From positions 5,084,001 through 5,148,000 of the forward strand of contig NZ_AP022576.1 in assembly GCF_010730355.1 (NCBI RefSeq): DNA of 64,000 nucleotides. Reading direction: 5' to 3'. Positions 23,101-32,891 of the stretch are shown here, one piece after another. A program made the translations under genes and the position numbers. The DNA comes from Mycobacterium florentinum. Lineage in GTDB: Bacteria; Actinomycetota; Actinomycetes; Mycobacteriales; Mycobacteriaceae. Numbering within the stretch: position 1 is the stretch's first letter; each line of letters starts with the position of its first letter. The notes under the pieces are model-generated. The model searched no databases and was not told the origin of the DNA. It was given only the letters and a program-made list of their open reading frames with translations.

Positions 23101-23874
23101 GTCTTCGGCGGTCAGCTTGCCGTCGCGGGCGCGGCGCACGATGTCCTCATAGGCGGAGACGAATTCCGCGAACCGCATCGTCTCGCAGCCCCTGATGCCG
23201 GCCACCACCAGCGAGCGCTTGCCGTCCTTGCCCTGCAGGTCGATGGCCAGACCGAGGTTGGTGTGCGCCGGGGTGACCGCGGTGGGCTTGCCGTCGACCT
23301 CGGCGTAGTGCCGGTTCATGTTCGGGAACTTCTTGACCGCCTGCACCAACGCGTAGCCCAGCAGGTGGGTGAAGGAGATCTTGCCGCCGCGGGTGCGCTT
23401 GAGCTGGTTGTTGATGACGATCCGGTTGTCGATCATCAGCTTGGCCGGAACGGCACGGACGCTGGTCGCCGTCGGCACGTCCAGCGATGCGGACATGTTC
23501 TTGACGACGGCCGCGGCCGCGCCGCGCAGCACCTGCACCTCGTCGCCTTCGGCCGGCGGGGGCGTGGGGGCCTTGGCAGGCGCAGCGGGCGCCGGCGTCG
23601 CGGCACCGTTTCCGGCCGGAGCGGTGCTGGCCGGCGCAGCGGGGGCAGGCGGGGCGGCCGGCGGCTCGGCGACGACGACCGGCTTGGGCGCCGCGGCGGC
23701 CTGTCCGTCAGCGGGGTTCGGGGTGTCCTGGGCCGCGGCGCTGGGCTCGGGGTTGTAGTCCACGAGGAACTCGTGCCAGCTCGGATCCACCGACGAGGGG
23801 TCGTCGCGGAACTTGCGATACATCTCCTCGACCAGCCATTCGTTTTGCCCGAATGGTGAACTGCTGTTGCTCAC
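20164..23874 (-). CDS. kgd: multifunctional 2-oxoglutarate decarboxylase/dehydrogenase Kgd (SucA-like)
   Basis: A 1236-residue TCA-cycle enzyme that decarboxylates 2-oxoglutarate with thiamine diphosphate. In mycobacteria it acts as E1 with an E2-like transacylase domain and also as a 2-hydroxy-3-oxoadipate synthase, restrained by the FHA protein GarA. A short N-terminal segment ([18 protein letters not shown]) is followed by a Pro/Ala linker (50-110). The E2-type domain (about 120-360) has the catalytic His in [10 protein letters not shown], and the E1 domain contains [10 protein letters not shown]. The start is the GTG at 23874, matching the tuberculosis N-terminus; the longer frame upstream is not supported. 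Confidence 0.96.
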   Translation of the reverse strand: MSNSSSPFGQNEWLVEEMYRKFRDDPSSVDPSWHEFLVDYNPEPSAAAQDTPNPADGQAAAAPKPVVVAEPPAAPPAPAAPASTAPAGNGAATPAPAAPAKAPTPPPAEGDEVQVLRGAAAAVVKNMSASLDVPTATSVRAVPAKLMIDNRIVINNQLKRTRGGKISFTHLLGYALVQAVKKFPNMNRHYAEVDGKPTAVTPAHTNLGLAIDLQGKDGKRSLVVAGIRGCETMRFAEFVSAYEDIVRRARDGKLTAEDFAGVTISLTNPGTIGTVHSVPRLMAGQGAIIGVGAMEYPAEFQGASEERIAELGIGKLITLTSTYDHRIIQGAESGDFLRTIHEMLLSDDFWDEIFRELGNPYVPVRWSTDNPDSIVDKTARVMELIAAYRNRGHLMADIDPLRLDTSRFRSHPDLDILNHGLTLWDLDRVFKVNGFAGCEYKKLRDVLGLLRDAYCRHIGVEYTHILEPEQQRWLEERVETKHVKPTVGEQKYILSKLNAAEAFETFLQTKYVGQKRFSLEGAESQIPLMDAVIDQCAEHGLDEVVIAMPHRGRLNVLANIVGKPYSQIFSEFEGNLNPSQAHGSGDVKYHLGATGVYLQMFGDNDIQVSLTANPSHLEAVDPVLEGLVRAKQDLLDKGDSEDGFSVMPLMLHGDAAFAGQGVVAETLNLALLPGYRVGGTIHVIVNNQIGFTTAPEFSRSSEYCTDVAKMIGAPIFHVNGDDPEACVWVARLAVDFRQKFRKDVVIDMLCYRRRGHNEGDDPSMTNPYMYDVVDTKRGARKSYTEALIGRGDISMKEAEDALRDYQGQLEQVFNEVREVEKHGALPSESVEADQIVPAGLATAVDKSLLARIGDAFLAVPEGFTVHPRVQPVLEKRREMAYEGKIDWAFGELLALGTLVAEGKLIRLSGQDTRRGTFSQRHSVIIDRHNCQEFTPLQLLATNPDGTPTGGKFLVYDSPLSEYAAVGFEYGYTVGNPDALVLWEGQFGDFVNGAQSIIDEFISSGEAKWGQLSNVVLLLPHGHEGQGPDHTSGRIERFLQLWAEGSMTIAMPSTPSNYFHLLRRHALDGIQRPLIVFTPKSMLRNKAVVSDIRDFTEIKFRSVLEEPTYEEGIGDRSKVRRILLTSGKIYYELVARKAKDNRDDIAIVRIEQLAPLPKRRLSETLDRYPDVNEYFWVQEEPANQGAWPRFGLELPELLPDKLSGIKRISRRAMSAPSSGSSKVHAVEQQEILDTAFG

Positions 23875-24065
23875 GGCCGCTGTTCGCCTCAATTCTTCTG
23901 TCCTGCAGGCTCTATAAGCGGCTATTGCCCGGCGCCTGCAACTCTGCGCACCTCGGTTGACGAGGCACCTCACACCCGTGGCAGACCATTATGTTTCCGC
24001 CTCATAAAGGCTAACCCTTCGCCGGTGATTCGCCAGCGAGACCTCGGAACCCGGGGACCGGACGG

Positions 24066-24854
24066 CTACTGGCTCACCTCGCGCACCGGCGGCAATACGT
24101 GCAAGAGATTCGGCCAGCGAGCCGGCGGGGCGCCAAACGCCTGGCGGGCATTCTTGACGATCTTCTTACCGATGACGCGATTGCCGCCGCCACCGACCAC
24201 GGCGCCGATGCCGACCGGCAGCATCTTGCCGAACATCAACGCGCCGCGGCGCAGCGCGTACCGCTTGACGAAGTATCTGAGCATTCGCGTGTTGAGCCGT
24301 CCCAAGCTCGACAGCGGCAGCGAGGCCATGCCCTCGGCCAGCCAGCCGCCGTTGGTGCGCGCCGGACCGATCAGCTCGCCGATGGCGCGCTTGCTGTCGT
24401 CGCCGACCAGGACGGCCAGCACCAGCGCGCGTCGCCGCTCGTGATGATCGGCGGGGATGCCGTAGACCTGGGCGGTCGAGAGCACGAAGATCGCGGTCGC
24501 TTCCAGGAAGAACACGGTTTCGCCGGCACCCGCCGACAGCGCCGTCAACGTCCCGATCCCGGGGAAGGTCGCCGCCGAACCGACCGCGGCACCGCTGGCC
24601 ATCAAGGCGGCCAGGTAACGATTCTCCAGCTTGGTGACGATCTCGGCGGGGCTCGCGCCGGGGTTCGCCCGCCGCAGCCGGGCCACCAGGGCCTCCGCGG
24701 CCGGGCCCTGAACCCGCGAACTGCGCTCGATGACCTGCGCCAATGCGCGCGTCGAAGCCTTCGGGCGACCGGAGCGGCCGGACGGCACGTTCTCGGGCAG
24801 CTGCTCGGATCGTTTCAGGGACCGAAGCCCCGACCTAGTGCGTCGCGCGCTCAT
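24066..24854 (-). CDS. EcsC-like membrane-associated protein (Rv1249c-type)
   Basis: A 262-residue protein. The first 35 residues are basic. Hydrophobic segments occur at about 83-130 (ALMASGAAVGSAATFPGIG, FFLEATAIFVLSTAQVYGI) and 215-235 (MLPVGIGAVVGGGGN). The order P-G-I-G, then a helix ending in YGI, then GAVVGGGGNRVIGKKI resembles the EcsC family, whose function is poorly known. The ATG at 24854 is preceded by GGAGAGG. It is divergent from the efflux pump gene across 243 bp in which I see no clear operator. Confidence 0.72.
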   Translation of the reverse strand: MSARRTRSGLRSLKRSEQLPENVPSGRSGRPKASTRALAQVIERSSRVQGPAAEALVARLRRANPGASPAEIVTKLENRYLAALMASGAAVGSAATFPGIGTLTALSAGAGETVFFLEATAIFVLSTAQVYGIPADHHERRRALVLAVLVGDDSKRAIGELIGPARTNGGWLAEGMASLPLSSLGRLNTRMLRYFVKRYALRRGALMFGKMLPVGIGAVVGGGGNRVIGKKIVKNARQAFGAPPARWPNLLHVLPPVREVSQ

Positions 24855-25097
24855 AGTGCCTCTCCTGCCAATGGCGTCCCTTCAGGCTAACGCGAGTTTG
24901 CTGAACGCGGGGCCAGCGAATGTGCGCGCGCGTCAATCAGACCGTGGACGGCGGGTGGTCGGCAGACCCGGAATAATGCAGGCTGGACACTGCTCGAGCC
25001 GTTGTCGGCTGCGGCTGGGGGAATCGCCGCGTGCGGGCGCTGTCACACCTGCTCACGGCGGCAAGCCGGTCGTCGGGCGTTGAAGCGAGGTGAGTGC

Positions 25098-27050
25098 ATG
25101 ACCACGGCCACGTCCGGGTCGTCCGGGGGAACCCGGCGCGCGGGGCCGAGTCGTGCCGAGAAGACCACCGACCGCAAGTACCTCGCCCCATCCGGGCCGT
25201 TCAGGAGCGGGAACCCGTGGCACGCGCTCTGGGCGATGATGATCGGGTTCTTCATGATCATGGTCGACTCGACCATCGTCGCGATCGCCAACCCGACCAT
25301 CATGGCCGACCTGCGTATCGGGTACGGCGCCGTGGTCTGGGTGACGAGCGCCTACCTGCTCGGGTATGCGGTGGTGTTGCTGGTGGCCGGCCGGCTCGGT
25401 GACCGGTTCGGGACGAAGAACCTCTACCTGATCGGTCTGGTGGTGTTCACCGCCGCCTCGATGTGGTGCGGGCTGGCCGGCAGCGCCGGCATGCTGATCG
25501 CCGCGCGGGTCGTGCAGGGGGTCGGCGCGGGGGTGCTCACCCCGCAGACCCTGTCGACCATCACCCGGATCTTCCCGCCGCAGCGGCGCGGCGTGGCGGT
25601 CAGCGTGTGGGGCGCCACCGCCGGCGTCGCCAGCCTGGTGGGTCCGTTGGCCGGTGGCGTGCTGGTGGACGGGCTGGGCTGGGAGTGGATCTTCTTCGTC
25701 AACATCCCGATCGGCATCGCCGGGGTGGCGCTGGCGGTGTGGCTGGTTCCGGAGCTGCCCATCCAGGCGCATCGGTTCGATCTGGTCGGCGTCGCCCTGT
25801 CCGGGGTGGGCATGTTCCTGATCGTGTTCGGTCTGCAACAGGGCCAGTCGGCGCATTGGCAGCCGTGGATCTGGGCGACGATCGTCGCCGGCATCGGGTT
25901 CGTTTCGGCCTTCGTCTACTGGCAGTCGGTGAACGCCCGCGAGCCGCTGATCCCGCTGGCAGTCTTCACCGACCGTGATTTCAGCCTGTGCAGCGTCGGC
26001 GTGGGCATCACCTCGTTCGCCGCGACGGCGTTGATCTTGCCGGTGACCTTCTATACGCAGATGGTGTGCGGGTTGTCGCCGACCCGTTCGGCGCTGCTGC
26101 TCGCGCCGATGGCGATCGCCAACGGTGTGCTGGCGCCGTTCGTCGGCCGGATCGTCGATCGGTACCATCCGCGGCCGGTGTGCGGTTTCGGCTTTTCGGT
26201 GCTGGCGATCGCGCTGACCTGGCTGTCGTTCGAGATGGCCCCGGACACGCCGATCTGGCGTTTGGCGTTGCTGTTCACCGCAGTTGGTGTCGGGATGGCG
26301 TTTGTGTGGTCGCCGCTGACGGCCACCGCCACCCGCAATCTGGCGCCGGAGCTGGCCGGCACCGGGTCCGCGGTGTACAACTCGGTGCGCCAGCTCGGGG
26401 CGGTGCTCGGCAGTGCCGCGATGGCCGCGTTCATGACGTGGCGGATCGGTGCCGAGATGCCGCCCGACGTGTCCGACCAAGACGCGGGGGATGGCGCTAT
26501 TGGGTTGCAATTGCCCGAATTCGTGCGCGAGCCGTTCTCGGCCGCGATGTCGCAGTCCGTGCTGTTGCCCGCGTTCATCGCGCTGTTCGGGATCGGCGCG
26601 GCGCTGTTCCTGGTCGGCTTCGCGTCCTCGACGATGTCCCGCCCGGGCGTCGGTGCTGCGCCGTCCGACTATGACGACGATGACGACTACGTCGAAGTCA
26701 TCCTCCGTCGCGAGCACAGCGGTGAGCCTGCGCGCAGCGCCGCGATCGCCCCGGACGAGGTGCTGCACCGCGATCCCGTCGAATCGCGCCGCCGTCGCGG
26801 CGATCCGCCGTCGCGACCCGAACCGATTGGCTTCGCCCACAACGGCTCTCACATCGATCGTGAAAAGCGCTTTCGGCCGATCGTCGAGCTGCCGCCGCAC
26901 TGGCATGGTCCGGCCACCCGCAGCGATCGCCGCGCGCCGTCGCCGGGCCGGCGCGTGAACGGCTCGACCCGGGCGGCGCGGGGCCAGCGTTACGGTCCCG
27001 ACCCGGACGACGACCCGACCGGACGCGGCCGGCATTCGTCGGGCAGGTAG
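25098..27050 (+). CDS. DHA2-family (14-helix) MFS drug efflux transporter with long basic tail (Rv1250-type)
   Basis: A 650-residue proton-driven exporter of the EmrB/QacA class. Typical signatures are [14 protein letters not shown] in helix 1 (about 55-68), motif [14 protein letters not shown], and motif [17 protein letters not shown]. About 14 helices are predicted up to residue 515. The last ~125 residues form a charged tail starting with an acidic run ([10 protein letters not shown]) and becoming Arg-rich. It appears longer than the tuberculosis orthologue (579 residues as I recall). The start is the ATG at 25098, giving MTTATSGSS; the upstream frame is not supported. Substrate unknown. 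Confidence 0.88.
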   Translation: MTTATSGSSGGTRRAGPSRAEKTTDRKYLAPSGPFRSGNPWHALWAMMIGFFMIMVDSTIVAIANPTIMADLRIGYGAVVWVTSAYLLGYAVVLLVAGRLGDRFGTKNLYLIGLVVFTAASMWCGLAGSAGMLIAARVVQGVGAGVLTPQTLSTITRIFPPQRRGVAVSVWGATAGVASLVGPLAGGVLVDGLGWEWIFFVNIPIGIAGVALAVWLVPELPIQAHRFDLVGVALSGVGMFLIVFGLQQGQSAHWQPWIWATIVAGIGFVSAFVYWQSVNAREPLIPLAVFTDRDFSLCSVGVGITSFAATALILPVTFYTQMVCGLSPTRSALLLAPMAIANGVLAPFVGRIVDRYHPRPVCGFGFSVLAIALTWLSFEMAPDTPIWRLALLFTAVGVGMAFVWSPLTATATRNLAPELAGTGSAVYNSVRQLGAVLGSAAMAAFMTWRIGAEMPPDVSDQDAGDGAIGLQLPEFVREPFSAAMSQSVLLPAFIALFGIGAALFLVGFASSTMSRPGVGAAPSDYDDDDDYVEVILRREHSGEPARSAAIAPDEVLHRDPVESRRRRGDPPSRPEPIGFAHNGSHIDREKRFRPIVELPPHWHGPATRSDRRAPSPGRRVNGSTRAARGQRYGPDPDDDPTGRGRHSSGR

Positions 27051-27066
27051 GCCCGACCGGACGCCC

Positions 27067-30000
27067 TCAGGCGTTCGCCGTCAACGCCAGAAAGCCGCCC
27101 AACTCCAGCAGGCCGGCCGGTGTGGTGGGCAGGTACTCGGTCAGCAGCTCCGACCGCACGATCACCGCCGCGTACTGCGCCCGGCTGACCGCGACATTGA
27201 GCCGATTCCTGTTGAGCAGGAACGAGATTCCGCGCGGCACTTCTTCGACCGACGACGCCGTCATCGAGATGAAGACGACCGGCGCCTGCGCGCCCTGAAA
27301 CTTGTCGACGGTTCCGACCCGCACCGCATCCAGACCCGCCGACGCCAACCGCTCGCGCACCAGCGACACCTGAGCGTTGTACGGCGCCAACACCAGCACG
27401 TCGGAGGCGGCCAATTCCCGGGTGCCGTGCTCGTCGGTCCAGGACGACCCGAGCAGCGGCCGGATCTGCGCAACGATCGCGTCGGCCTCCTCGGGGCTTT
27501 CGATTGAATTGCCTTGGTGGCGAACGGAAAGCACGCGCACACCGGGCTCACAGCCGTCGAGGACGCGCGCGGCGGTGCGCTCGGCGAGCGAACGCAGTCT
27601 GCCTTCATACGATAGCTCGGAGACCGCGGCGCAGACCGCCGGATGCATCCGGTAGGACAGGTCCAGGAAGTAGCCGCGCTCGTCGGGCAACGTGCGCTGG
27701 CCGTCGACCAGCCAATCGAGGGCGGACGTGTCGACGGGTTCGGGATGAGTGCCCTGACTGACCTGCGGCAGCTGCTGCGGGTCCCCGAGCAGCAGCAGGT
27801 TGCTCGCCGCCGGCGCCACGGCGATCGTGTTGGCCAGGCAGAACTGGCCCGCCTCGTCGATGACAAGCAGATCCAGGCTGCCCGGCAGCACCCGATTGGC
27901 GTTGGCGAAATCCCATGCCGTACCACCTATTACGCATCCGTTGCCGGCCGAGATGAATGCGGCGTACTCGCTGCCGTCGATCTCCTGCCAGCGCGGGGCG
28001 TGGTGGTCGTACTTTTTCTTCGCGACCCGGCTCGGTTCGAGCCCCGCATCGATCACGGCGTCGAGCAGGTTTTCCACCGTGGCATGCGATTGCGCCACCA
28101 CACCGACGCGCCAGCCGTGTTCGGTGACCAGGCGGGTGATCACCGCCGCGGCGGTGTAGGTCTTTCCGGTTCCCGGCGGGCCGTGCACCGCCAGGTATGA
28201 CGATTCGAGATCCAGTGCCGCGGCAGTGATATCGGCGATAGCGTCGGAGGTGCGCGGCAACGGGTTTCTGGTGCGGGGTGCGCGGCGCAGCAGGATGTCG
28301 ATCATCGCGGTGCGGGGCAGCTCCGGCAGCCCGGCGCCAACCGCGACGGCGGTGGATTCGATCGACTCGCGCAGCGCCGTCGTGGGAAGGGGCGGCCCGG
28401 GTGTCAGCGCAAAGGGGAGTTGGTGAAAGGCGTTGCCGTCATTGCCCATTCGTTCGACGATAACGACTTCGGTGGGCACTGCCGGATCGTCGACCTCCAC
28501 GACGGTGGCCCGTCCGGGCGCCCGCCGATCGGGACTGTCGCACATGCTCGGCGGGGCCGGCGCCTCGTAGAGCGCGAAGACGTCGGTCATCAGGTCGCCG
28601 CGGGCCAGTTCACCGCGCAGCGTCACCCGGCGCTGCGGCTTGCGGGCCCGGGGCGGCGTGTGCCAGTCCACGCTGACGGATGACTCGTGGGAGACGAACA
28701 CATCGGTGTTGTCCGCCCATTCGTCGACCGGGAAGTTCAGCCGGTCGAAATGCGCCCACCAGAACGGTTTGTCCTCACGCCGGTGATAGCCGCGCGCCGC
28801 GCCCACCAACGCGACGGCGACCTGCTCCGGCGTGCGATCGCCGACGGCGGCGTCCCCGGTGAACGCCGACAACGCGGCAGCCAGCTCGTCATGGTCGTCG
28901 ACGGTATCGCCGCCGGAAACCGGTTGGGCGCCAACCGGTGTGACGCCGGATTCCCAGGCGCGCACCAACAGCCAGTTGCGCAGCTCCTGCGTCGACCGGC
29001 AGTCGTAGTGGTTGTAGTCCTCGATCTCCTTGAGCACGGTTTCGGCTTCGCCGGTGCGGCCGGCGTCGCGCAGTTCGCAGGACTTGGCGTAGGAGGTGAT
29101 CGAATCGGCGGCCGTGGTGACCTCACCCGAGCGCAGCTGTGTCCCCATGTACAAGGGCTCCAGGGCCTTGAGACTGAACGACTCGGCGCCGGATTGAATG
29201 CTCTTGCGCACCAACGGGTACAGGTCGACCAGCGTGCCGCTGCGCAACAGGTCGTCGACCTCGTCCTCGCCGACGCCGTAGCGTCCGGCCAGCCGCAACA
29301 ACGCGGTCTTCTCGTACGGCGCGTAGTGGTAGATGTGCATGTTGGGCCGACGCTTGCGCCGCTTTTTCACCATGGCCAGGAAATCGATCAGGGCCTTGCG
29401 CTCGTCGGCCCGGTTGTGCGCCCACAGCGGGCTGAAATGTCCCGCCGCGTCCAAGACGCCGAACAGGTACTCCAGGCCCCAGTCGTGGCCGTCGGCGGTC
29501 CACAGCGGATCGCCCTCGAAGTCGAAGAACAGATCGCCGGGGTCGGGCTCGGGCAACAGCGCCAGCGGCTTTGGATCGACCACCTCGAAGTGCGCAATTC
29601 CGGTATCACGCTGCCGTACTTGCAGTTTCGCCTGTGCGGTCAGCCTGGCCAGCGCGCTGGACGCCAGGCCGGGCACCGGGCCGTCATGTTCGGCCAGCTC
29701 GGCGACCGTGTCAATCCCGGCATCAATCAGCTTGTCGCGCTGACTGACTCGCATGCCGGCCACCAACAACAGATCGTCTCCCGCTCGCACCTGCTCGACA
29801 CACAGCGGGCAACGAAAGCAGGCCCGCACGCCCTCGTCTTCCCAGCGCACCGGCGTGCCGGCGGCGTGGTGCTCGTCGAGCAATCGCTGCAACCGGGCCC
29901 GCTGCGATCGAAAGACGGGGATCAGGTCGTAGACGCGGTACCGCATCACCGAGCCGTCGCCCAGCCGCAGCTCGGCCTCCTGGGCGACGGACACGCCCAT

Positions 30001-30465
30001 TGCGGTCAGCGCGTCGGCGTAGGCCGCCAGCTGCAGCAACGCGGTGACCTTGGCGGAGCGGGCCAGCTTGGTGTCGACGAGCCGATACTGCTCACCGTCG
30101 GCGACCAGGAAGTCGGCGAAGCCGACGAAGCGCCCGTCGAACATGGCGGCCTGATACACCACCGGGGCGCGGCCGGCGATCGCGCGCCGGGTCGCCTCCG
30201 CGGCGGCGCTCAGCCCGGCCAGCGTGTAGGCCGGACGCCCGATGACCGCGACGCCGTCGGCGAACTCGTCGCGCAGCCGGTCGAGTTCGCGTCGCTCGTG
30301 GTCGTCCCCGAGGGCCGCGGTGCGCGCCAGCAGTTCGTCCTCGACGTCGACGGCGGGGCCCCAGCCGAGCTTCGCGTCGAAATTCCGGAGCAGGGCGTAC
30401 TCGCATCGGGCGGCCGCGGCCAGGTCCGACGCGCTGTACACGATGCTGTCATCGGTGACGAACAC
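27067..30465 (-). CDS. RecB-like nuclease / DNA2-type helicase fusion (Rv1251c-type)
   Basis: A 1132-residue fusion for nucleic-acid processing. The N-terminal PD-(D/E)XK nuclease has Asp118 in GFADFLV and Asp131-x-Lys133 in LVDTKLA. Four cysteines (Cys21, then Cys216-x2-Cys219-x2-Cys222) frame it as in Fe-S nucleases such as AddB and Dna2. A second RNase H-like region begins FFDFEGDPLW. The C-terminal SF1 helicase has Walker A HGPPGTGKT, Walker B VIDEAGQF and motif DKFQGAQA. I prefer GTG 30465, with a TACAGT box 7 nt upstream; GTG 30495 would add ten residues. It ends 16 bp from the convergent efflux gene. Confidence 0.87.
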   Translation of the reverse strand: MFVTDDSIVYSASDLAAAARCEYALLRNFDAKLGWGPAVDVEDELLARTAALGDDHERRELDRLRDEFADGVAVIGRPAYTLAGLSAAAEATRRAIAGRAPVVYQAAMFDGRFVGFADFLVADGEQYRLVDTKLARSAKVTALLQLAAYADALTAMGVSVAQEAELRLGDGSVMRYRVYDLIPVFRSQRARLQRLLDEHHAAGTPVRWEDEGVRACFRCPLCVEQVRAGDDLLLVAGMRVSQRDKLIDAGIDTVAELAEHDGPVPGLASSALARLTAQAKLQVRQRDTGIAHFEVVDPKPLALLPEPDPGDLFFDFEGDPLWTADGHDWGLEYLFGVLDAAGHFSPLWAHNRADERKALIDFLAMVKKRRKRRPNMHIYHYAPYEKTALLRLAGRYGVGEDEVDDLLRSGTLVDLYPLVRKSIQSGAESFSLKALEPLYMGTQLRSGEVTTAADSITSYAKSCELRDAGRTGEAETVLKEIEDYNHYDCRSTQELRNWLLVRAWESGVTPVGAQPVSGGDTVDDHDELAAALSAFTGDAAVGDRTPEQVAVALVGAARGYHRREDKPFWWAHFDRLNFPVDEWADNTDVFVSHESSVSVDWHTPPRARKPQRRVTLRGELARGDLMTDVFALYEAPAPPSMCDSPDRRAPGRATVVEVDDPAVPTEVVIVERMGNDGNAFHQLPFALTPGPPLPTTALRESIESTAVAVGAGLPELPRTAMIDILLRRAPRTRNPLPRTSDAIADITAAALDLESSYLAVHGPPGTGKTYTAAAVITRLVTEHGWRVGVVAQSHATVENLLDAVIDAGLEPSRVAKKKYDHHAPRWQEIDGSEYAAFISAGNGCVIGGTAWDFANANRVLPGSLDLLVIDEAGQFCLANTIAVAPAASNLLLLGDPQQLPQVSQGTHPEPVDTSALDWLVDGQRTLPDERGYFLDLSYRMHPAVCAAVSELSYEGRLRSLAERTAARVLDGCEPGVRVLSVRHQGNSIESPEEADAIVAQIRPLLGSSWTDEHGTRELAASDVLVLAPYNAQVSLVRERLASAGLDAVRVGTVDKFQGAQAPVVFISMTASSVEEVPRGISFLLNRNRLNVAVSRAQYAAVIVRSELLTEYLPTTPAGLLELGGFLALTANA

Positions 30466-30472
30466 AGCAGCC

Positions 30473-30478
30473 ACTGTA
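30473..30478 (-). promoter_or_regulatory. -10 box for a leaderless start of the nuclease/helicase gene
   Basis: TACAGT on the minus strand ends seven bases before GTG 30465; no ribosome binding site precedes that GTG or the alternative at 30495. Confidence 0.4.
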
Positions 30479-30523
30479 GGTGAGGCGGCCGACACCGCCG
30501 CGGTTCTGCGAAGGCGTGCCGGG

Positions 30524-31099
30524 TCAGCGCGCGGGGACGTTGCCGATCAGCTCGACGGTGTTGCCGTTCCAATGGAATCGGACGTTGGTGTTCAGGCCGT
30601 TGATGCCGCTGGGATAGGTCAACGCCACCGTGTCGCCGGTGGTTTGCGCCGCGTCGATGCCGTTGAACCCGTAGGTGTCCGGCACCCCCTGCGGGATGAA
30701 CTGGCCGAGATGAAACAGCACCGCCCGGGTCGTCGCATTCACCGCGTTGGTGTTGGCCTTGATGATCACCGCGGAAAGCGGTGCGCACTGGTTGTAGTTA
30801 CCGGCCAGCGGCTCCGGGTTCCAGGCCTGTTGGCTGCGCGGATCGCGGGGTAGGTCGGAGACCACCTTCGCGATCGTGGGCGACGCCAGGTTGACCGCGC
30901 ACGGGTCGGCCGGCGTGCTGGGACCCGGCGACGCGATTTCGGTCGGCTTGGGCGTGGCGGGGGCGGTGATCGAAGCGGTTGCCGTGGTGGCTTGCGGCGT
31001 CTTCGCGACCGTCGAATCTCCGGAACCGCAGCCGGTCAACGTTGCGGCAAGCAGGACGCCGACGGTCAGTGGCTCGACACGGCACGGTAGGCACCACAC
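30524..31099 (-). CDS. lprE: LprE-family lipoprotein (LppP/LprE)
   Basis: A 191-residue lipoprotein with the lipobox LTGC (about residues 21-24), a Thr/Pro-rich linker (30-65) and the conserved LppP/LprE domain (ADPCAVNLASPTIAKVVSDLP, QAWNPEPLAGNYNQCAPLSAV, ending VELIGNVPAR). The domain has two conserved cysteines. Molecular function unknown. An in-frame TAG just upstream forces the start to GTG 31099 or later. A TACGGT box (31108-31113) lies 8 nt before it, again suggesting a leaderless mRNA. It is divergent from the DEAD-box gene. Confidence 0.85.
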   Translation of the reverse strand: MWCLPCRVEPLTVGVLLAATLTGCGSGDSTVAKTPQATTATASITAPATPKPTEIASPGPSTPADPCAVNLASPTIAKVVSDLPRDPRSQQAWNPEPLAGNYNQCAPLSAVIIKANTNAVNATTRAVLFHLGQFIPQGVPDTYGFNGIDAAQTTGDTVALTYPSGINGLNTNVRFHWNGNTVELIGNVPAR

Positions 31100-31107
31100 A
31101 TCGCGCT

Positions 31108-31113
31108 ACCGTA
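31108..31113 (-). promoter_or_regulatory. -10 box upstream of lprE
   Basis: TACGGT on the minus strand with eight bases to GTG 31099. It lies in the short divergent gap shared with the DEAD-box helicase, whose own candidate -10 (TAAACT, 31155-31160) sits nine bases before its ATG. Confidence 0.4.
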
Positions 31114-31169
31114 CCGGCAGCCCGCTCGCTGGTGTAGCAGGCATGCCGTGCCACTAAACTTCTCAGACG

Positions 31170-32891
31170 ATGACAGTCCCAGACGGTTCGCCTGAAGCGG
31201 CCGCTACTACCTTTGCCGACCTGCAGATTCACCCCTCGGTCATGCGGGCCATCGCCGACGTCGGTTACGAATCGCCGACCGCGATTCAGGCGGCGACAAT
31301 TCCGGCGCTGATGGGCGGCTCCGACGTGGTCGGACTGGCGCAGACCGGCACCGGAAAGACCGCAGCGTTCGCCATCCCGATCCTGTCCAAGATCGACGTC
31401 ACCAACAAGGCGACCCAGGCCCTGGTGTTGGCGCCCACCCGCGAGCTGGCCTTGCAGGTGGCCGAGGCATTCAGTCGCTACGGCGCCCACCTGCCCAAGA
31501 TCAACGTGCTGCCGATCTATGGCGGGTCGTCCTACACGGTGCAGCTGTCTGGCCTGCGGCGCGGTGCACAGGTGGTGGTCGGCACCCCGGGTCGGGTCAT
31601 CGACCACCTCGAGCGTGGGACGCTCGACCTGTCGCACGTGGATTACCTGGTGCTCGACGAGGCCGACGAGATGCTCACGATGGGCTTCGCCGAGGAAGTC
31701 GACCGCATCCTCTCCGAAACACCGGAATACAAACAGGTGGCGCTGTTCTCGGCGACCATGCCGCCGGCCATCCGCAAGCTCACTACCAAATACCTGCACG
31801 ATCCGCTCGAAGTCACCTTCAAAGCGAAAACCGCGACAGCCGACAATATTTCGCAGCGCTACGTCCAGGTGGCCGGACCGCGCAAGATGGACGCGCTGAC
31901 CCGGGTACTGGAAGTCGAGCCGTTCGCGGCGATGATCGTCTTCGTGCGCACCAAGCAGGCCACCGAGGAGGTCGCCGAAAAGCTGCGTGCCCGAGGGTTT
32001 TCCGCGGCCGCCATCAACGGCGACATCGCTCAGGCCCAGCGTGAGCGGACCATCGCGGCGCTCAAGGATGGAAGGATCGACATCCTGGTTGCCACCGACG
32101 TGGCGGCCAGAGGCCTGGATGTGGAACGCATCTCGCATGTGCTCAACTACGACATCCCGCACGACACCGAGTCCTACGTCCACCGGATCGGACGCACCGG
32201 CCGCGCCGGCCGTTCGGGAAACGCGCTGCTGTTCGTCTCGCCGCGTGAGCGCCACATGCTCAAGGCGATCGAAAGGGCGACCCGGCAAACGTTGACCGAG
32301 GTCGAATTGCCCAGCGTCGAGGATGTCAACGCGCAGCGGGTGGCGAAATTCGCGGATTCCATTACCGATACGCTTGGCGGCCCAGGCATCGAGCTGTTCC
32401 GCAGGCTGGTCGAGGACTACGAGCGCGAGCACGACGTCCCGATGGCCGACATCGCGGCCGCGCTCGCTTTGCAGTCGCGCGATGGTGAGGCGTTCCTGAT
32501 GTCGCCCGAACCGCCGCCGCAGCGACGTGAGCGGCCCGAACGTAACACCGAGCATCGGGATCGCACGGACAAGCCAAGGCAAACAAGAGATTTCGCCACC
32601 TATCGAATCGCCGTGGGCAAGCGGCACAAGATCGGGCCGGGTGCCATCGTCGGCGCCATCGCCAACGAGGGCGGCCTGCATCGCAGCGATTTCGGCCACA
32701 TCGCGATCGGGCCCGACTTCTCGTTGGTGGAGCTGCCGCCAAAGCTCTCCCCCGCGACGCTCAAAAGGCTTGAAAAGACCCGTATCTCGGGTGTGCTGAT
32801 CGACCTGAAGCGGGACCGCTCGTCCGGCAAGTCCGCTGAAAGGCCCGGCCGATCGGGTGGGCCCAAGCGGCGCAGAAAAGACGCTGGATGA
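31170..32891 (+). CDS. deaD: DEAD-box ATP-dependent RNA helicase (DeaD/CsdA type)
   Basis: A 573-residue RNA helicase for ribosome assembly and cold adaptation. It shows the Q motif (SPTAIQ), motif I AQTGTGKT (about 52-59), motif Ia PTRELA, motif II DEAD, motif III SAT, motif V ATDVAARGLDV and motif VI HRIGRTGRAGR. A DbpA-type RNA-binding domain follows (about 475-545), then a basic Arg/Lys/Gly tail. The ATG at 31170 has no clear ribosome binding site. The stop overlaps the acyltransferase start by four bases (ATGA). Confidence 0.94.
   Translation: MTVPDGSPEAAATTFADLQIHPSVMRAIADVGYESPTAIQAATIPALMGGSDVVGLAQTGTGKTAAFAIPILSKIDVTNKATQALVLAPTRELALQVAEAFSRYGAHLPKINVLPIYGGSSYTVQLSGLRRGAQVVVGTPGRVIDHLERGTLDLSHVDYLVLDEADEMLTMGFAEEVDRILSETPEYKQVALFSATMPPAIRKLTTKYLHDPLEVTFKAKTATADNISQRYVQVAGPRKMDALTRVLEVEPFAAMIVFVRTKQATEEVAEKLRARGFSAAAINGDIAQAQRERTIAALKDGRIDILVATDVAARGLDVERISHVLNYDIPHDTESYVHRIGRTGRAGRSGNALLFVSPRERHMLKAIERATRQTLTEVELPSVEDVNAQRVAKFADSITDTLGGPGIELFRRLVEDYEREHDVPMADIAAALALQSRDGEAFLMSPEPPPQRRERPERNTEHRDRTDKPRQTRDFATYRIAVGKRHKIGPGAIVGAIANEGGLHRSDFGHIAIGPDFSLVELPPKLSPATLKRLEKTRISGVLIDLKRDRSSGKSAERPGRSGGPKRRRKDAG

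Noticed and set aside
20194..23859. Two long open frames (592 and 413 residues) antisense to kgd
   Set aside because: kgd is clearly the coding strand across its full length; these are third-position shadows.
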